Assembly (NCBI GenBank): GCA_002049455.2
Contig: KV918761.1
Location: 124,001 to 188,000, forward strand
Source of the DNA: Porphyra umbilicalis
Taxonomy: Eukaryota; Rhodophyta; Bangiophyceae; Bangiales; Bangiaceae
Direction of reading: 5' to 3'
Length of the DNA stretch: 64,000 nucleotides
Both the position numbers and the translations under genes were made by a program. Positions 1 through 10,949 of the stretch are shown here, piece after piece (within the stretch, counting starts at the first letter, position 1; each line of letters starts with the position of its first letter). A model generated the notes under the pieces. The model had not been told where the DNA came from. It saw only the letters and a program-made list of their open reading frames with translations, and ran no database searches.

Positions 1-330
1 TTCGACGGTGTAGAACTCGCGTCGTGCCTTCATCTTGTTCATCAAACTCTTGCGCTGGAAGACACCTTGCAGCGTCGACCACATTTCCGCCGTCGTCTTG
101 CAGCCCGACACGTGCTCGAGCTGCTCAGACCCAAGGGTGAGCCCAATGATGGCGCTCGCCTTCGTGTCTTGACGCTTCCACAACGTCAACTCGCGGGTCT
201 CCGCGTCCGTCGGCTTTCCCTCTTCGTCAAGCATATCGTCCAGGTCGCGCAGCGCGAGGACCATCTTAATGCGCTGACGCCACTCGTGGAAGTTTGTCTC
301 CGTCAACTTGTCGATATTGATGCCGCCCAT
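1..330 (-). mobile_element. Ty1/copia gag, N-terminal part, running off the left edge
   Basis: The minus strand from an ATG at 328-330 to the window edge is one open frame of 110 codons. It reads as the N-terminal domain of a copia-type Gag (the UBN2/Retrotran_gag_2 family). The recognisable pieces are an opening INIDKLTETNFHEWRQRI, then KMVLALRDLDDML, an acidic linker, LWKRQDTKASAIIGLTL, and the hallmark TTAEMWSTLQGVFQRKS followed by NKMKARREFY. These match the usual order N/YxxW...LWxxxDxxAxxxI...TAxEMWxxLxxxF in this family. Gag packages the element RNA. The visible part looks whole. A possible primer-binding site and LTR lie just upstream at higher coordinates. The rest of gag and pol would lie left of base 1. 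Confidence 0.88.
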
Positions 331-930
331 GCCGGCAGCGCCTCAGTCCATGATGTCTTCTTGTCGACGCGCCCGACCTTGCCGAGTCGTGCGCCTTGTC
401 CGTCACGTCCTTGAACCACCTTGACCTCGTCTTCTTCGCACTTGCCGCAACCGCCGCGACACCAGCTGGCACACCTTGCTCTTGTCACAGCCCCGGCTCT
501 GGGCCCATGAACCTGTTTAAAGGCCGTGGGGATAGGGGTTGGGGGACCACGGTGAAGTGGTTGAGTGGCTTGAGCTTGTTTGTGTGTGTGCGAACGTGCT
601 TTGTTGGTTGTCCTAAGGTTCGCCCGCCTCTCGCAACCGAGAGCACCTCTCAAATAGTCCCCACCGGCCCAAGTGCTGCCCCCTCTCGCGCCCACACCGA
701 CGCCCACGCCCTCGCTCCAAATCGAATCACTCCCCAAATCAGAAACCACTAGAGCAAAGCGAAGATCAAATCCGAAACATGCCAAAAGTAACGCCCCAAG
801 ATCACCCAACACGAAAGTGTGCAACACGACCACGTCGTGCAAATGTACCATGTGGGGTACCAGAAGGGTCACCGACCATCTTCCAACCGCGAACCGCCAG
901 TGGAGTCGGCGACGAGCATCACAGTCCAAC
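331..930 (-). mobile_element. probable leader and 5' LTR region of the copia element
   Basis: No gene is seen here. On the minus strand, bases 507-495 read TGGGCCCAGAGCC, which has the form of a tRNA primer-binding site: it starts TGG and resembles the TGGTATCAGAGCC site common in copia elements. It is directly preceded by GGTTCA, an LTR-like 3' end in CA, at 508 and above. If so, the LTR occupies roughly 508 up to the edge of the 77-bp array near 930. No second LTR is visible, so its outer end cannot be fixed. The LTR call is inference from this one junction. Confidence 0.35.
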
Positions 931-3895
931 ACTCGTGTCGTTGTCGTCGTGGTGCAAGTGGCGAAGTCGTTGGTCGGCCGCGGGTGCGGCGCGCACGCGG
1001 CGGTGCTGCTCGTGTCGTTGTCGTCGGGGGGTAAGTGGCGTGGTCGTCGGTCGGCCGCGGGTGCGGCGCGCACGCGGCGGGGATGCTCGTGTTTTTGTCG
1101 TTTTGACGCAAGTGGCGTGGTCGTCGGTCGGCCGCGGGTGCGGCGCGCAGGGGGCGCTGGTGCTCGCGTCGTTGTCGTCAGGGGGCAAGTGGCATGGTCG
1201 TCGGTCCCCCGCGGGTGCGTCGCGCACGCGGCGGCTGTGCTCGTGTCGTTGTCGTCGTGGGGCAAGTGGCGTTGTCGTCGGTCGGTCTTGGGTGCGGCGT
1301 GGACGCGGCTCAGCTGCGCGTGTCGTTGTGGTCGGGGGGCAAGTCGTTTGGTCGTCGGTCGGCCGCAATTGCGGCACGCAGGCGGCGCTGCTGCTCGTGT
1401 GGTTGACGTTTTGTCGCAATTGGCGTGGGCGTCGGTCGGCCGCGGGTGCGGCGCACAGAGGGCGCTGCTGCTTGTGTCGTTGTCGTCGGAGGGCAAGTGG
1501 CGTGGTCGTCGGTCGGCCGCGGGTTCGGCGCGCACGCATCTCTGCCGCTCGTGTCGTTGTGGTCGGGGGGCACGTCGCGCGGTCGTCGGTCGGCCGCGGG
1601 TGCGGCGCGCACGCGGCGGTGCTGCTTGTGTCGTTGTCGTTTTGGCGCAAGTGGCGTGGTCGTCTGTCGACCGCGGGTGCGGCGCGCTCGCGGCGGTGCT
1701 GCTCGTGTCGAGGTCGTCGGGGGGCCAGTGGCGTGGTCGTTTGTTGGCCGCGAGTGTGGCGCGCACGCCGCGGTGCTGCTTGTGTCGTTGTCGTTTTGCC
1801 GCAAGTGGCACGTTCGTCGGTCAGCCGCGGGTGCGGCGCTCACGCCACGATGCTGCCCTTATCATTGTCGTTCTGGCGCAAGTGGCGTGGTCGTCGGTCG
1901 GCCGCGGAAGCGGCGCACACGCGGCGGTGCTGCTCGTGTCGTTGACGTTGGGGGCAGAGTGGCGTGGCTGTCGGTCGGCCGCGGGTGAGGCGCGCACGCG
2001 GCGGTGCTTCTCGTGTCGTTGTCGTCGGGGGGCAAGTGGCATGGTCGTGGGTCCTCCGCGTGTGCGGCGCGCAGGCGGTCCTGCTGCTCGTGTCCTTCCT
2101 GTTTTGGCACAAGTGTCGTGGTCGTCGGTCGGCCGAGGGTGCGGCGCGCATGCGGCAGCGCTGCTCGTGACGTTGTGGTCGGCAGGCAAGTCGTGTGGTC
2201 GTCGGTTGGCCGCGGGTGTGGCGGTCACGAGGCGGTGCTGCTCCTGTCGATGTCGTTTGGGCGCAAGTGGCGTGGTTGTCGGTCGGCCGCGGGTGCGCCG
2301 CTCACGCGGCGGTGCTCCTCGTGTAGTTGTCGTCAGGGAGCAAGTAGCGTGGCCGTCGGTCGGCCGCGGGTGCGGCGCGCAGGCGGCGCTGGTGCCCGTG
2401 TCGCTGTCGTCGGACGGCAAGTGGTGTGGTCGTCCGTCGGCGGCGGGTGCGGCGAGCACGCGGCGGTGCTGCTCGTGTTGTTTTCGTTCGGGCGCAAGTG
2501 GCGTGCCCGTCGGTCGGCCGCGGGTCCGGCGTGAACGCGGCGGTGCTGCTCGTGTCGTTGTCGTTTTGGCGCAAATGGCGTTGTCGTCGGTCGGCTGCGG
2601 GTGCGGCGCGCAGGCGGCGGTGCTGCTCTTGTCGTTGTCGTCGTGGGGTAAGTGGCGTTTTTGTCGGTCATCGTGGGTGCGGCTCGCACGCGGCGGTGCT
2701 GCTCGTGTCGTTGTCGTTGCGGGCCAGGTGGCGTGGTCGTCGGTCGGATGCGGGTGAGAAGCGCACGCGGCGGCGCTGCTTCTGTCGTTGTCGTCATGGG
2801 GCAAGTGGCGTGGTCGTTGGTCGCTCGCTGGTGCGGGGCGCAGGCGGCGCTGCTCCTCTTGTCTTTGTTGTTCTGGCGCAAGTGGCGTGTTCTTCGGTCG
2901 GCCGCGGGTGCGGCGCGCACGCGGCGGCGCTGCTCGTGTTGTTGTCGTCGGGGGGCAAGTGGCGTGGTCATCGGTCGCTTGCGTGTGCGGCGCGCAGGCA
3001 GCGGTGCTGCTCGTGTCGTTGTCGTCGGGGGGCAGGTGGCGTGGTCGTCTGTCGGCCGCGGGTGCGGCGCGCACGCCGCGAGGCTGCTCTTTTCTATGTC
3101 GATTCGGCGCATGTGGCGTGTTCGTCGGTCGGCCGCGGATGCGGCTCGCACGCGGCGGAGCTGCTCTAGTCGCTGTCCTTGGGGGGCAAGTTGCGTGGTC
3201 GTCGGTCGGCCGCAGGTGCGGCGTGGACGCGGCGGTGCTGCTCCTTTCGTTGTCGTTCAGGCGCAAGTGGCGTCGTCGTCGGTCGGCCGCGGGTGCGGCG
3301 CTCACGCCGTGGTGCTGGTCATGTCGTTGTCGTCGGGGGGCAAGTGGCGTCGTCGTCGGTCGGCCGCGGGTGTGGCTCGCACGCGGCGGTGCTGCTCGTG
3401 TCGTTGTTGTTTGAGCGCGAGTCGTGTGACATTCAGTCGGCTGCGGGTGCTTCGCGCACGCGGCGGTGCTTCTCATGTCGTTGTCGTTTGGGCGCAAGAG
3501 CCGTGGTTGTCGGTCGGCCGCGGGTGCGGCGTGCACGCGGCGGTGCTATTCGTGTCGTTGTCTTCGGGGGGCAAGTGGCGTGGTCGTCGGTCGGCCGCGG
3601 GTGCGGCGCGCACGTGGCGGTGCTGCTCGTGTCGTTGTCGTCGGGGAGCAAGTGGCGATGTCTTCGGTCGGCCGCAGGTGCGGCGCGCACGCAGCGGTTC
3701 TGCTCGTGTCGTTTTCGTTTAGGCGCAAGTTGCGTGGTCGTCGGTCGGTTGCGGGTGCGGCGCGCACGCGGCGGTGCTGCTTGTGTCGTTGTCGTCGTGG
3801 GGCAAGTGGCGTTGTCGTCGGTCGGCCTTGGGTGTGGCGCGCACGCGGCGCAGCTGCGATTGTCGTTGTCGTTTGGGCGCAAGTTGCGCGGTCGG
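931..3895. repeat. 77-bp minisatellite array, about 38 copies
   Basis: A unit beginning GTGGCGTGGTCGTCGGTCGG recurs every 77 bases (for example at 1035, 1112 and 1189). Copies differ by scattered substitutions, and their ends come in two main types (TCGTCGGGGGGCAA and TCGTTTTGGCGCAA). The unit is G-rich on the plus strand. It carries almost no stop codons in any frame on either strand. Because 77 is not a multiple of three, each reading frame cycles through all three phases of the unit, which produces overlapping open frames of up to about 690 codons on both strands. These are best treated as a by-product of the repeat, not as genes. The array stops about 40 bases before the start codon of the Tc1/IS630-type transposase. 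Confidence 0.95.
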
Positions 3896-3935
3896 CGATC
3901 GGGTGGGGGAGAGTCCGCTGTGGACCCGAGCAAGC

Positions 3936-4967
3936 ATGTACATTTTTGAAGTGAGGTTTGTCGTGCTCGCCATGCTTTGCAATGGCGTATCTCGACACGT
4001 CATCTACGAGAACGTCGGCGTCAAGCGGTCCACCCTTAAACGGTGGGCGGCGTACCATCGCGACCAGGGATCCCCCTGACGCGACGTCGTTCCCCGAAAC
4101 CTCCACACGACGAGCTGTTGGTTCGAAGACCGCCTGATGTTAGCACTCATCACTCTTGTTCGGGAGAAACCCCGGGCGCTCCTGCGCGAGCACGCGGCGA
4201 TGCTCGCCGCGATGCGCGACCACCCCAGCGGGGAGTTCGGGGGTCTGCGGTGCTCACGCAGCACAGTCGACCTCCACATGCGAGGGCTGGGTTTCACGCG
4301 AAAGGTCGTCCTGCGGCTTTTTCGCGAGTCGCTGGAAGCCGGTCGACGGGCCCACGCCGTTGCTCGTGCGAGAATCCCTCTGAGGTGCATCGTATCAGAC
4401 AACGAGACGCACACGGATGGCGGTGACGTTTTCCGCCTGTACGGACGGGCACTGGCCCAACAGCGATCCCGGGAGCGCGGCCGTGATCCACGGTCTGTGC
4501 CCAGGACCAGCACGACAGTGGCGGTTTCGTCTGAAGGGAGCATCCTCGGCTTCCAGTCCGTGGTTGTGCGCGATGGGGGGCTGAAGGCGGCGGACTGGCG
4601 TCTTTTTCAGAACCTTCTGATGCCGAAGCTCGGTGTGTACGTGCCTGGGCGGCCGTGGCATCTACAGCCGTCCAATTGCGTGGTCATGTTTGACAACGCG
4701 CCCATACACAATGTCACGGGCGACACCTTCCTCGGCAAGAACGGCGTACCGTTTTTGCGTCTTCCTGCCTACAGCCCGGACCTGCAGCCGATCGAAGGTG
4801 TTTTCAACGACCTGAAGGTGATTAGCCGAAACCTGGTCTATGTGCGACAAGATTTGCTCGACGATCCGCACTTGTTGCAGGCCCGGTCGGCAAGCTTCAT
4901 CACGCGCCGCCGAGTAATTGGCCAATTTGATCGTGTCGACAAGGTCCTAGCATCGATTCTTGTATAA
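3936..4967 (+). pseudogene. Tc1/mariner-IS630 type transposase (DD33E), one nonsense codon
   Basis: This frame encodes a cut-and-paste transposase. The N-terminal part from an ATG at 3936 holds a helix-turn-helix (LCNGVSRHVIYENVGVKRST, then LKRWAAYH). One TGA (4077-4079) interrupts the frame. It continues in the same phase into a second DNA-binding part (CSRSTVDLHMRGLGFTRK) and the DDE_3 catalytic core. The catalytic residues visible are D in SDNETHTDGG (codon 4398), D in MFDNAPIH (codon 4692) and E in AYSPDLQPIEGVF (codon 4794), with 33 residues between the last two. Apart from the TGA the frame is intact and about 344 codons long, the normal size for the superfamily. I found no convincing terminal inverted repeats. 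The left side abuts the 77-bp array. A related fragment lies at 60466-61145. Confidence 0.85.
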
Positions 4968-5310
4968 TAAATTCCAGTCGCTCGTGATCGGACGGACAGA
5001 TTGTTGGCTTCCAGAATCCTTCATATTCACCAGCAGCGACTGACAGCGAGTGTGTCGTCTTCATGCGTCGCACCGACCCTCCTCCAGCGACGTCGTCGCC
5101 CGCGCGCCTGGAAAGCATCTTTGAACTGACAGGGAGTGGTTGGAGCACGTGGCCTGAGATGGTCGACAGCTGCCTCAACAGTCAATCGACGTGATCGATC
5201 GTCTTCTGTTGATTGAATAGTATGTGATGATCTACGAGCTCTGGACTGCTGTGCGTCATGGTCGTCCCACCACCGCTGGGGGTACGTACGTAGTCGTTCA
5301 GCATCTCCAG
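4968..5310. other. intergenic; no gene seen
   Basis: Non-coding in appearance. It holds the 3' flank of the Tc1/IS630-type element and ends in the 8-bp target duplication ATCTCCAG (5303-5310) of the hAT element that follows. No inverted repeat that could close the Tc1-type element was recognised. Confidence 0.5.
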
Positions 5311-6062
5311 CAGGGGTTGTCAAGATATGGATTTTGGGCCGAAATGGGATACGGATACACGCCGATCCTTCGTATCTGCTTACGGATAACTCCCTCAGCT
5401 GAGATCCGGATCAGGATATCTGTCTCCGGAACCGGATATTTGAGCAGATTATAATGGTATCCGGATACGATTATTGGATCCGAATATAATCCCCCAAGTC
5501 CGACGGACAGCTCAATTAGAGCTCAAGAAGAACGCCATCTAGCCGTTATTCGAGTGCTAAATGGACATCAGTCCGGCTTGAAATCCACACTTGATTTCAA
5601 CGCCCCAACGGGCGCCGTCGAGGCGGTTCCCCGCCTTTTGTGTAAACGGACGCCAGAAAGACCGTTCTGAATCTCGTTTTACACTTTGACAACAACGCGA
5701 TCGGGTCGAGTCGTGTAATTGAACGGTTCCACCCGGGTCGGGCTGGATCGCGGCTTGTCGCTGCCAAATGTTCGGACATTAATCCTTCGATTGTCGGCAC
5801 GCGAAAAGAGAGGTCCACTGTGTTTAACCAGAATTCTGCAGACGCAGGAAGTCTCATAACCGTATATATCCCTGTATCCTGACTCTCATATCTGGGATAC
5901 GGATCCGATACAATCTTGCAATTTCTGTCGGACAGGATAGATGTATCCTCACCTCTTTTTCTCAAAATGCATTTTGGATACGCGTACCTGGCTCGTATCC
6001 GAAGTGGATACGGATATAATGCACGGATATAACCCTCGAGGATATATCCATGACAACGCCTG
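5311..6062. mobile_element. non-autonomous hAT element, copy 1 (752 bp)
   Basis: The left end is CAGGGGTTGTCAAGATAT. The right end, read on the opposite strand, is CAGGCGTTGTCATGGATAT. Both have the CAGRG-type start of hAT terminal inverted repeats. The element is flanked by a perfect 8-bp duplication, ATCTCCAG, at 5303-5310 and 6063-6070, the diagnostic length for hAT. The interior is rich in GGATAC/GTATCC motifs in both orientations, which could be subterminal transposase-binding sites. It encodes nothing recognisable, so it would depend on a transposase supplied elsewhere. A second copy of almost the same length (753 bp) and the same internal sequence lies at 53921-54673. Confidence 0.88.
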
Positions 6063-6070
6063 ATCTCCAG

Positions 6071-6799
6071 CCACACCATCGATGAGCACGAACTCTTGGC
6101 TCCTATATCTTTAGCAACGCCTCAAACCCAGGCCGAGACGTGCACGCGACAGGTGTTTCCAGCAACAGTGTCTCAGAACGGCACGTCTGTGGCTACAGCG
6201 ACCGCTGTGACAGAAGGTTCCGCGCAATGCGTCAATCCGCTGGATGTCATCCCCAGCGGTGACCGTGGAGTCTCTTGTGTGCTTCCTCTCACATTCGACA
6301 CAAGCTGTTGACAATATCTCACGTCGCTGTCTACTTCGTCTCTCCGCTGTCCATTCGACATCAAATAAGCACCAAACAAGCATCATGGTAGGGAGGTTCT
6401 CGTGGACTGGTCCCCCGGTGTGGCAGGTTCTGATGGCAGCCCCAGGGGCGCAGCCCAGTCCGTGACGGCCGCACTTGCCGGTTTCTCGCAAGTCGAACAA
6501 GTTCAATTGAGTCGAGTTGTCCACCAGATTCCGCATTTACACACTCTCCCGCTTTCCCAACGAGATGGGAACGGTGTCCGGTGAACATCAATGGACTCGG
6601 GGTCGTTTTAATCGGCACAGATCGACTCTCTCGAGCGTTTGTCCTCTCGAAATGGAAAAAATTTGAAGAAGTGGCTGTCGTCGCGCGACTATTGTCCCGT
6701 GTCCCCGCACAGAATTGTGCCACAAGCCGCCTTGAGGAGGGGGTGGCGCCGTGGAGTGTCATGGAGGTGGGTGGCGATTTCGCAACAGCGTTTTCTGCA
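6071..6799. other. intergenic; no gene supported
   Basis: Several short open frames overlap here but none resembles a known family or has balanced composition. The right part grades into the (GTC)n-like trinucleotide tract described with the next entry. Confidence 0.4.
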
Positions 6800-7105
6800 T
6801 CACTGTGCGGGGGGGGTGTCTCCAGACAGGCGGAAAGTCGGGCGGGTGTTGAGGTTGCTGTCGTCGTTGTTGTCGTCGTCATCGTCGTCGGCGGCCGCAT
6901 CGTCGCCGTCGACGTCGCCGTCGCTGTCGTCGTCGCCGTCGTTGTCGCCGTAGTCAACGTGGGTCCCGTCTCTTGCGCTACACGACCGGTGGGCGTCGCG
7001 TTCTTTCTTCAGGCGCTGGGCTCTGCAGGCACTACACCCCTCGCTGTGTGCGATATTGACACACTGAGGACGGGTTCCGGTCCAATCGGGCAGCTGACTG
7101 CAGCA
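6800..7105 (-). CDS. possible terminal exon, Cys-containing and Asp-rich; unrecognised
   Basis: An open stretch of 101 codons on the minus strand without an ATG, ending in TGA (6800-6802). It begins after CTGCAG, which could be a 3' splice site. The first part has believable protein composition: SQLPDWTGTRPQCVNIAHSE, then GCSACRAQRLKKERDAHRSC, a possible C-x2-C...C zinc site. It then runs into a long aspartate-rich tract encoded by an imperfect GAC/GTC trinucleotide repeat (about 6858-6955). Short Cys-rich tails after a basic segment occur in some transposases, for example of piggyBac type, but no catalytic part is visible nearby. It may be the last exon of an unknown gene or a chance frame. 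Confidence 0.28.
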   Translation of the reverse strand, partial: CCSQLPDWTGTRPQCVNIAHSEGCSACRAQRLKKERDAHRSCSARDGTHVDYGDNDGDDDSDGDVDGDDAAADDDDDDNNDDSNLNTRPTFRLSGDTPPAQ

Positions 7106-10100
7106 CTACGGCTGGAATGTGTTCGTGCTCTCGCTTTCATTTGTCAATGCGACGGTCGGTGTCAGTTGTGCCGTGCCACAGGCAGCTTTTGTTTTTTCCT
7201 CGTGAGGTGACCTCTGTATTCCTCTCGGGTGTCACAACGATTGGCTCGCCTCACCTCCGTGGGTCCGCCGCGCTCAAACTGTGTCTAACGCGTCCATATC
7301 TTTGCCGTTTTCTGTACTGGCGATGCTTGCTCGCCGAGTCTCTTCCGACCTGGATCAGTCGTCAGGGCTGCCAGGATGCCGTGCGGCTTCTGTGGCCATG
7401 TCGCTCTGGAAGGAGGTGGTGGACATTTGGCGAGAACCTGCCCCGCACGTGATTTTTTGTGCCGTTATTTGCTTTCGCCGAGTGATAATTTGTTTTTGGC
7501 GAGGCCGAGTGTGCGTCGTTTGCCACGGGCGTGGCCATGGGGCTCGCTCACAAGTTCCCCGAGCTGGACGATATGAGCTTCGTGGTGGGCGGCTGATGGC
7601 GCATTCGCACCAGCGGCCTCTTGAGGCCGCAGATTTTGCGTGCCCCGGCCATGTGTTCGAGCCGCCGTTTGTTGGCCAATAACCTGCTATTTTTATGCCC
7701 TTGGTCGCTCGCGTGTTCATTCCTGTTGTATGGGCCCGGGAGGATATATGGATGGGATTGGTTGGGCCTTCCGACTCTTGCCACTGCGGATTCGGCCGTC
7801 TGCGTTCGTTGCTGGCCGATCGGCTAGCACCAGCGACGTTATCTGGGCTCGCGGTCTGCCGCTCTGCCGCCATGGGCTGACGGCCACCCGCCACTGGATC
7901 CTTTCAAGTGTGGAGCGTGCCTCTTTTGGAGCCGACGGGCGCGGCTGCCGGTGCGTGGTATTTGGGGTTGTGCGGACTGGCGATGGTGCGGCTGGTTGGA
8001 TGTCGGCCATGGCAGCGGCCGCCGCAGGCGGCGGCGCCACTGATGTAGCCGCTGGCAGGGCCCGCGCGGGGGGCCAGCGTCACCCCGTTGCCGCTGCCGC
8101 TCGTTGCTGTCGCAGTTGACAGTCCGCCGACGGGAGGCGGGGCATCCCCCGTTGCGGCTTTGGGCCTCGCCCCCACCGCGCGTGATTTCGTGTCGCTACC
8201 GTCGCCGGCACCGCCGCAGTCCTCGCCACCGGCCGTCTCCCATGACGGCGACGCTCGTGCCGTGGCGGCGTTCGCAGCAGGAGCCGTGGCGGGAGCCGTG
8301 GCGGGAGCCGTGGCAGCCGCCGTGACGGGAGCCGTGGCGTGAGCCGTTGCGGCGGCGGCGGCCACGCCCGACGCAGGTCCTCAGTGACTCCGACAGCCGC
8401 GGCTGCCTCCGTGGCTGCCACCTTTTCGGCGCCAGCTCGCGTCACGGACGTCGCCGCCGTCCCCCTAGCATCTTCCCAGCTGCTCTCATTTCCGAGGAGG
8501 CGTGGGCACGCGTAGCAGCGCCGAAGTCTCCTGCTAGTCCGCCACCGCCCCGAGGCGCAAGTCGGCCGGCTGCGGCGTGATTGCGAGCCGCACCCGTTGA
8601 TCCCGCTGTCGCCGCGACGTGCCTGTCATCGGCCGCTGCTCGGCGGGCGGCAGGGGAGGCGCGATCAGTGGTATCGGCTGCTTTTTTGGCGGCCGTAGTG
8701 GCCTATTCGACAATTGGTTAGGAGACGTCCTGCCGCCTGTAGGCAGCGTGGGGTTGGTGTCTCCGTCTAGGCCGGCGCCGTCGGTCGTACAGTCTACAGA
8801 GTCGTCACCGGTGGCTGCCGCCCTTGCGGGTGCTTCTCACCCGGTGCCCCGGCTGCAGGCGCCGTCGCCGCCGCCATCGACGCTTTGCCGCCGTCCTCCG
8901 CGTCTGTGTCTGGCGGTCGTTGGACGGCCGCGGCCTCGCGTGGTGCGCATCGGAGGCCACCATGGAGAAGTGGGGAAAAGCGGCTCCCACCGTCGGCGCG
9001 TCGCGCGCGACGGGCGGCAGCGGCGGCGGCGGCCACGGCACGCGCCACGGAGGGCGTCTCGACGCCGTCGGGCGGCAGCAGCCGCGGCGATTAGGGCAGC
9101 GGCTACCGCGACAAGGGTGGGGCGGTTCGCACCGCACCCACCAACCATCCGGCATGCCGGCGGCGGCACCACTCCCACGGCGACCGCTGCCGCCGCCACC
9201 GCCGCGGCGCTCGTGGGCTTCGGGCACCGACGGCCGCGACGGGGGTGAGGCGCTCCCCACTGCACCCCTTCCCCGCCCGGAACGCCGGTGGCGGCACCAA
9301 CCCCGCGGCGACCGCTGCTGCCGCCACCGCCGCGGCGCTCGTTGTCGTCTGGCACCGGCGGCCGCGACGGGGGTGGGGTGCTCCCCACTGCACCCCCCCC
9401 CCCCCCGGCACGCCGGCGGCGGCACTACCCCCGCGGCGACCGCTGCTGCCACCACCGCCGCTGCCCTCGTTGGCGTCGGGCACCGGCGGCGACCGCTGCT
9501 GCCGCCATGGCCGCGGCGCTCGTCGGCGCCTTCACTCCCACCGAAGCGATGGCGCTTGCGCCGTCGGTGCTCCGCGCGGGTGGCCGCGACGCGGTGGCGA
9601 CGGAGGCGGCGGCGCGGCGCGCCGCCCGCGCGGCGGTGGTGTCAGCGCAGGAAGGGGGGGGGAGGGGGACGGCTCGCCGCCGCCCGCCACTTGGCGGGCG
9701 CTCGGGCGCGCGTTGGACACGGCGCGCGCGCGGGGGCGGGGGGGGGAAGGGGGTCGTGGAGGGGGGTCGACTGCGCCCTGACGCACGCCGCGACGGCAAT
9801 GCGGGCGGTGGGGGGTGGGTGGGGGGGGTAGGCGCGCCGGCGTTGCTGAGAAATAAACTCAGAAACTCGACGGCAGTCGCCACTGTCTTTTTAACTGGCT
9901 GGCGCTGTGGCAAACGGGTGCAGGGCGCCCGCTGGGTGCGGTTGCCGGCGTGGGGGGGGGAGGGGGCGACGCTGCTGCCCTACCCGCAGCCACGCAGGTG
10001 TCGCCGCCGCGCAGCGACGTGGGCGGCGGGGGGCGCGGGCAGCTCGCGGCCGCCGGCGCCTGTGCGCGCATGGCCCTCATTTCCGGCGCATGGCCCCCAG

Positions 10101-10944
10101 TTCCGACGAGCGGGCGGCTGACGCGGTGCCGGCGGTGCGGACAGCAGTTCGAAGCCAACCAAAAAATAATCTTCTCCCCGATCCTCGCCTAGCCCGCCTT
10201 GCCAAGCGCCTGCGCCCAGGCGGAAAAGAGCACTTCTTGGCTCGCCGGGCAGGGCACGCCGAGCCTCACAAATGCGGGCTGCTCACAGCTCTTTCACCAC
10301 CTGACCGGCACGCCCACAGTCTGCGCCACGTCCGCCTCGCGGCGGGCGGTGGCCTCTCCCCCGGTATGGACATACACATACGGCACCCACGGCGGCGACG
10401 CGGCATAGGGCGCCCACCCGAGCTCCCGCAGGCGCCCCTCCGTCTCCCGCTGCCGCCCTGGCTGGCTCGTCCACGTGCGGCGAACGTAGTCGCCGTCGGC
10501 AGCGACCGCAGCCGCAAAGGCCTGCGCCGCCGAGTTGCAACTCCTCGGCGTCTTTATCGTCTGAGGGTGGTCGTCCACGCCGGCGACGCGGCAATGATGC
10601 CGAGGCGGAGGCCCGGGCACGACCAGAGTTTGGTCCACGTGCAGATGACGACGGCCCTGGTCGGGTCATTGTCAATGAGGGTGAGCGCGCTTGCGGCGCG
10701 CCAGTGAGCGAAAGGCTGGGATGTTGGAAGCGCATGAAAAGCGTCCAAAAAAGCAAAAACTGGAAACAGGCGCCCACAGTTATCATGAAAGGGACAGAAA
10801 CACATGACAATGACGCAAATGAGTCGGTCATGTACCGACGGCCGGATGGCAGGCGACGGGGAAGAGGATGGCATAGTTGTTGCATGGGCCACACCGGTCA
10901 AAACAAAACACAGAAGCAGTGGCGGAGAGACTCCTCAATTGGTC
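7106..10944. other. long GC-rich, low-complexity region without a supported gene
   Basis: The DNA is dominated by GC-rich, partly trinucleotide-periodic sequence that leaves many frames open on both strands. These give Ala-, Arg-, Pro- and Gly-rich translations with no recognisable domain. At 8280-8340 there is a short (GGGAGCCGTGGC)n-like repeat and at 9100-9530 a 128-bp tandem repeat. From 9640 to 9960 there are many long G runs on the plus strand (seven or more in a row several times), which could form G-quadruplexes. The last 300 bases before the LTR element are of more ordinary composition. I see no gene that I would defend. Confidence 0.5.
9100..9530. repeat. 128-bp tandem repeat, about 3.3 copies
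   Basis: A unit starting near GG(C/A)A(T/C)GCCGG is seen at 9151, 9279 and 9407, exactly 128 bases apart. It contains the shared core GGCGACCGCTGCTGCCGCCA and the end CTCCCCACTGCACCCC. A partial copy ends near 9530. A run of about 14 C lies in the third copy. The period is not a multiple of three, so open frames through it are not evidence of coding. Confidence 0.8.
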
Positions 10945-10949
10945 AAGAG

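Noticed and set aside
673-3536. Very long overlapping open frames (up to about 694 codons) on both strands
   Set aside because: They lie inside the 77-bp array, rotate phase every unit, are Arg/Val/Gly- or Arg/Thr/Pro-dominated, and exist on both strands at once. They follow from a stop-poor repeat unit.
931-3895. CRISPR array
   Set aside because: The units are directly adjacent copies of one sequence with no unique spacers, and the context is eukaryotic.
3895-5310. Terminal inverted repeats for the Tc1/IS630-type element
   Set aside because: Only six-base matches such as CGATCG were found, which are expected by chance.
8619-10707. Several Ala/Arg/Pro-rich frames of 200-335 codons on both strands
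   Set aside because: All follow from GC-rich low-complexity DNA and the 128-bp repeat. No frame has a recognisable domain.
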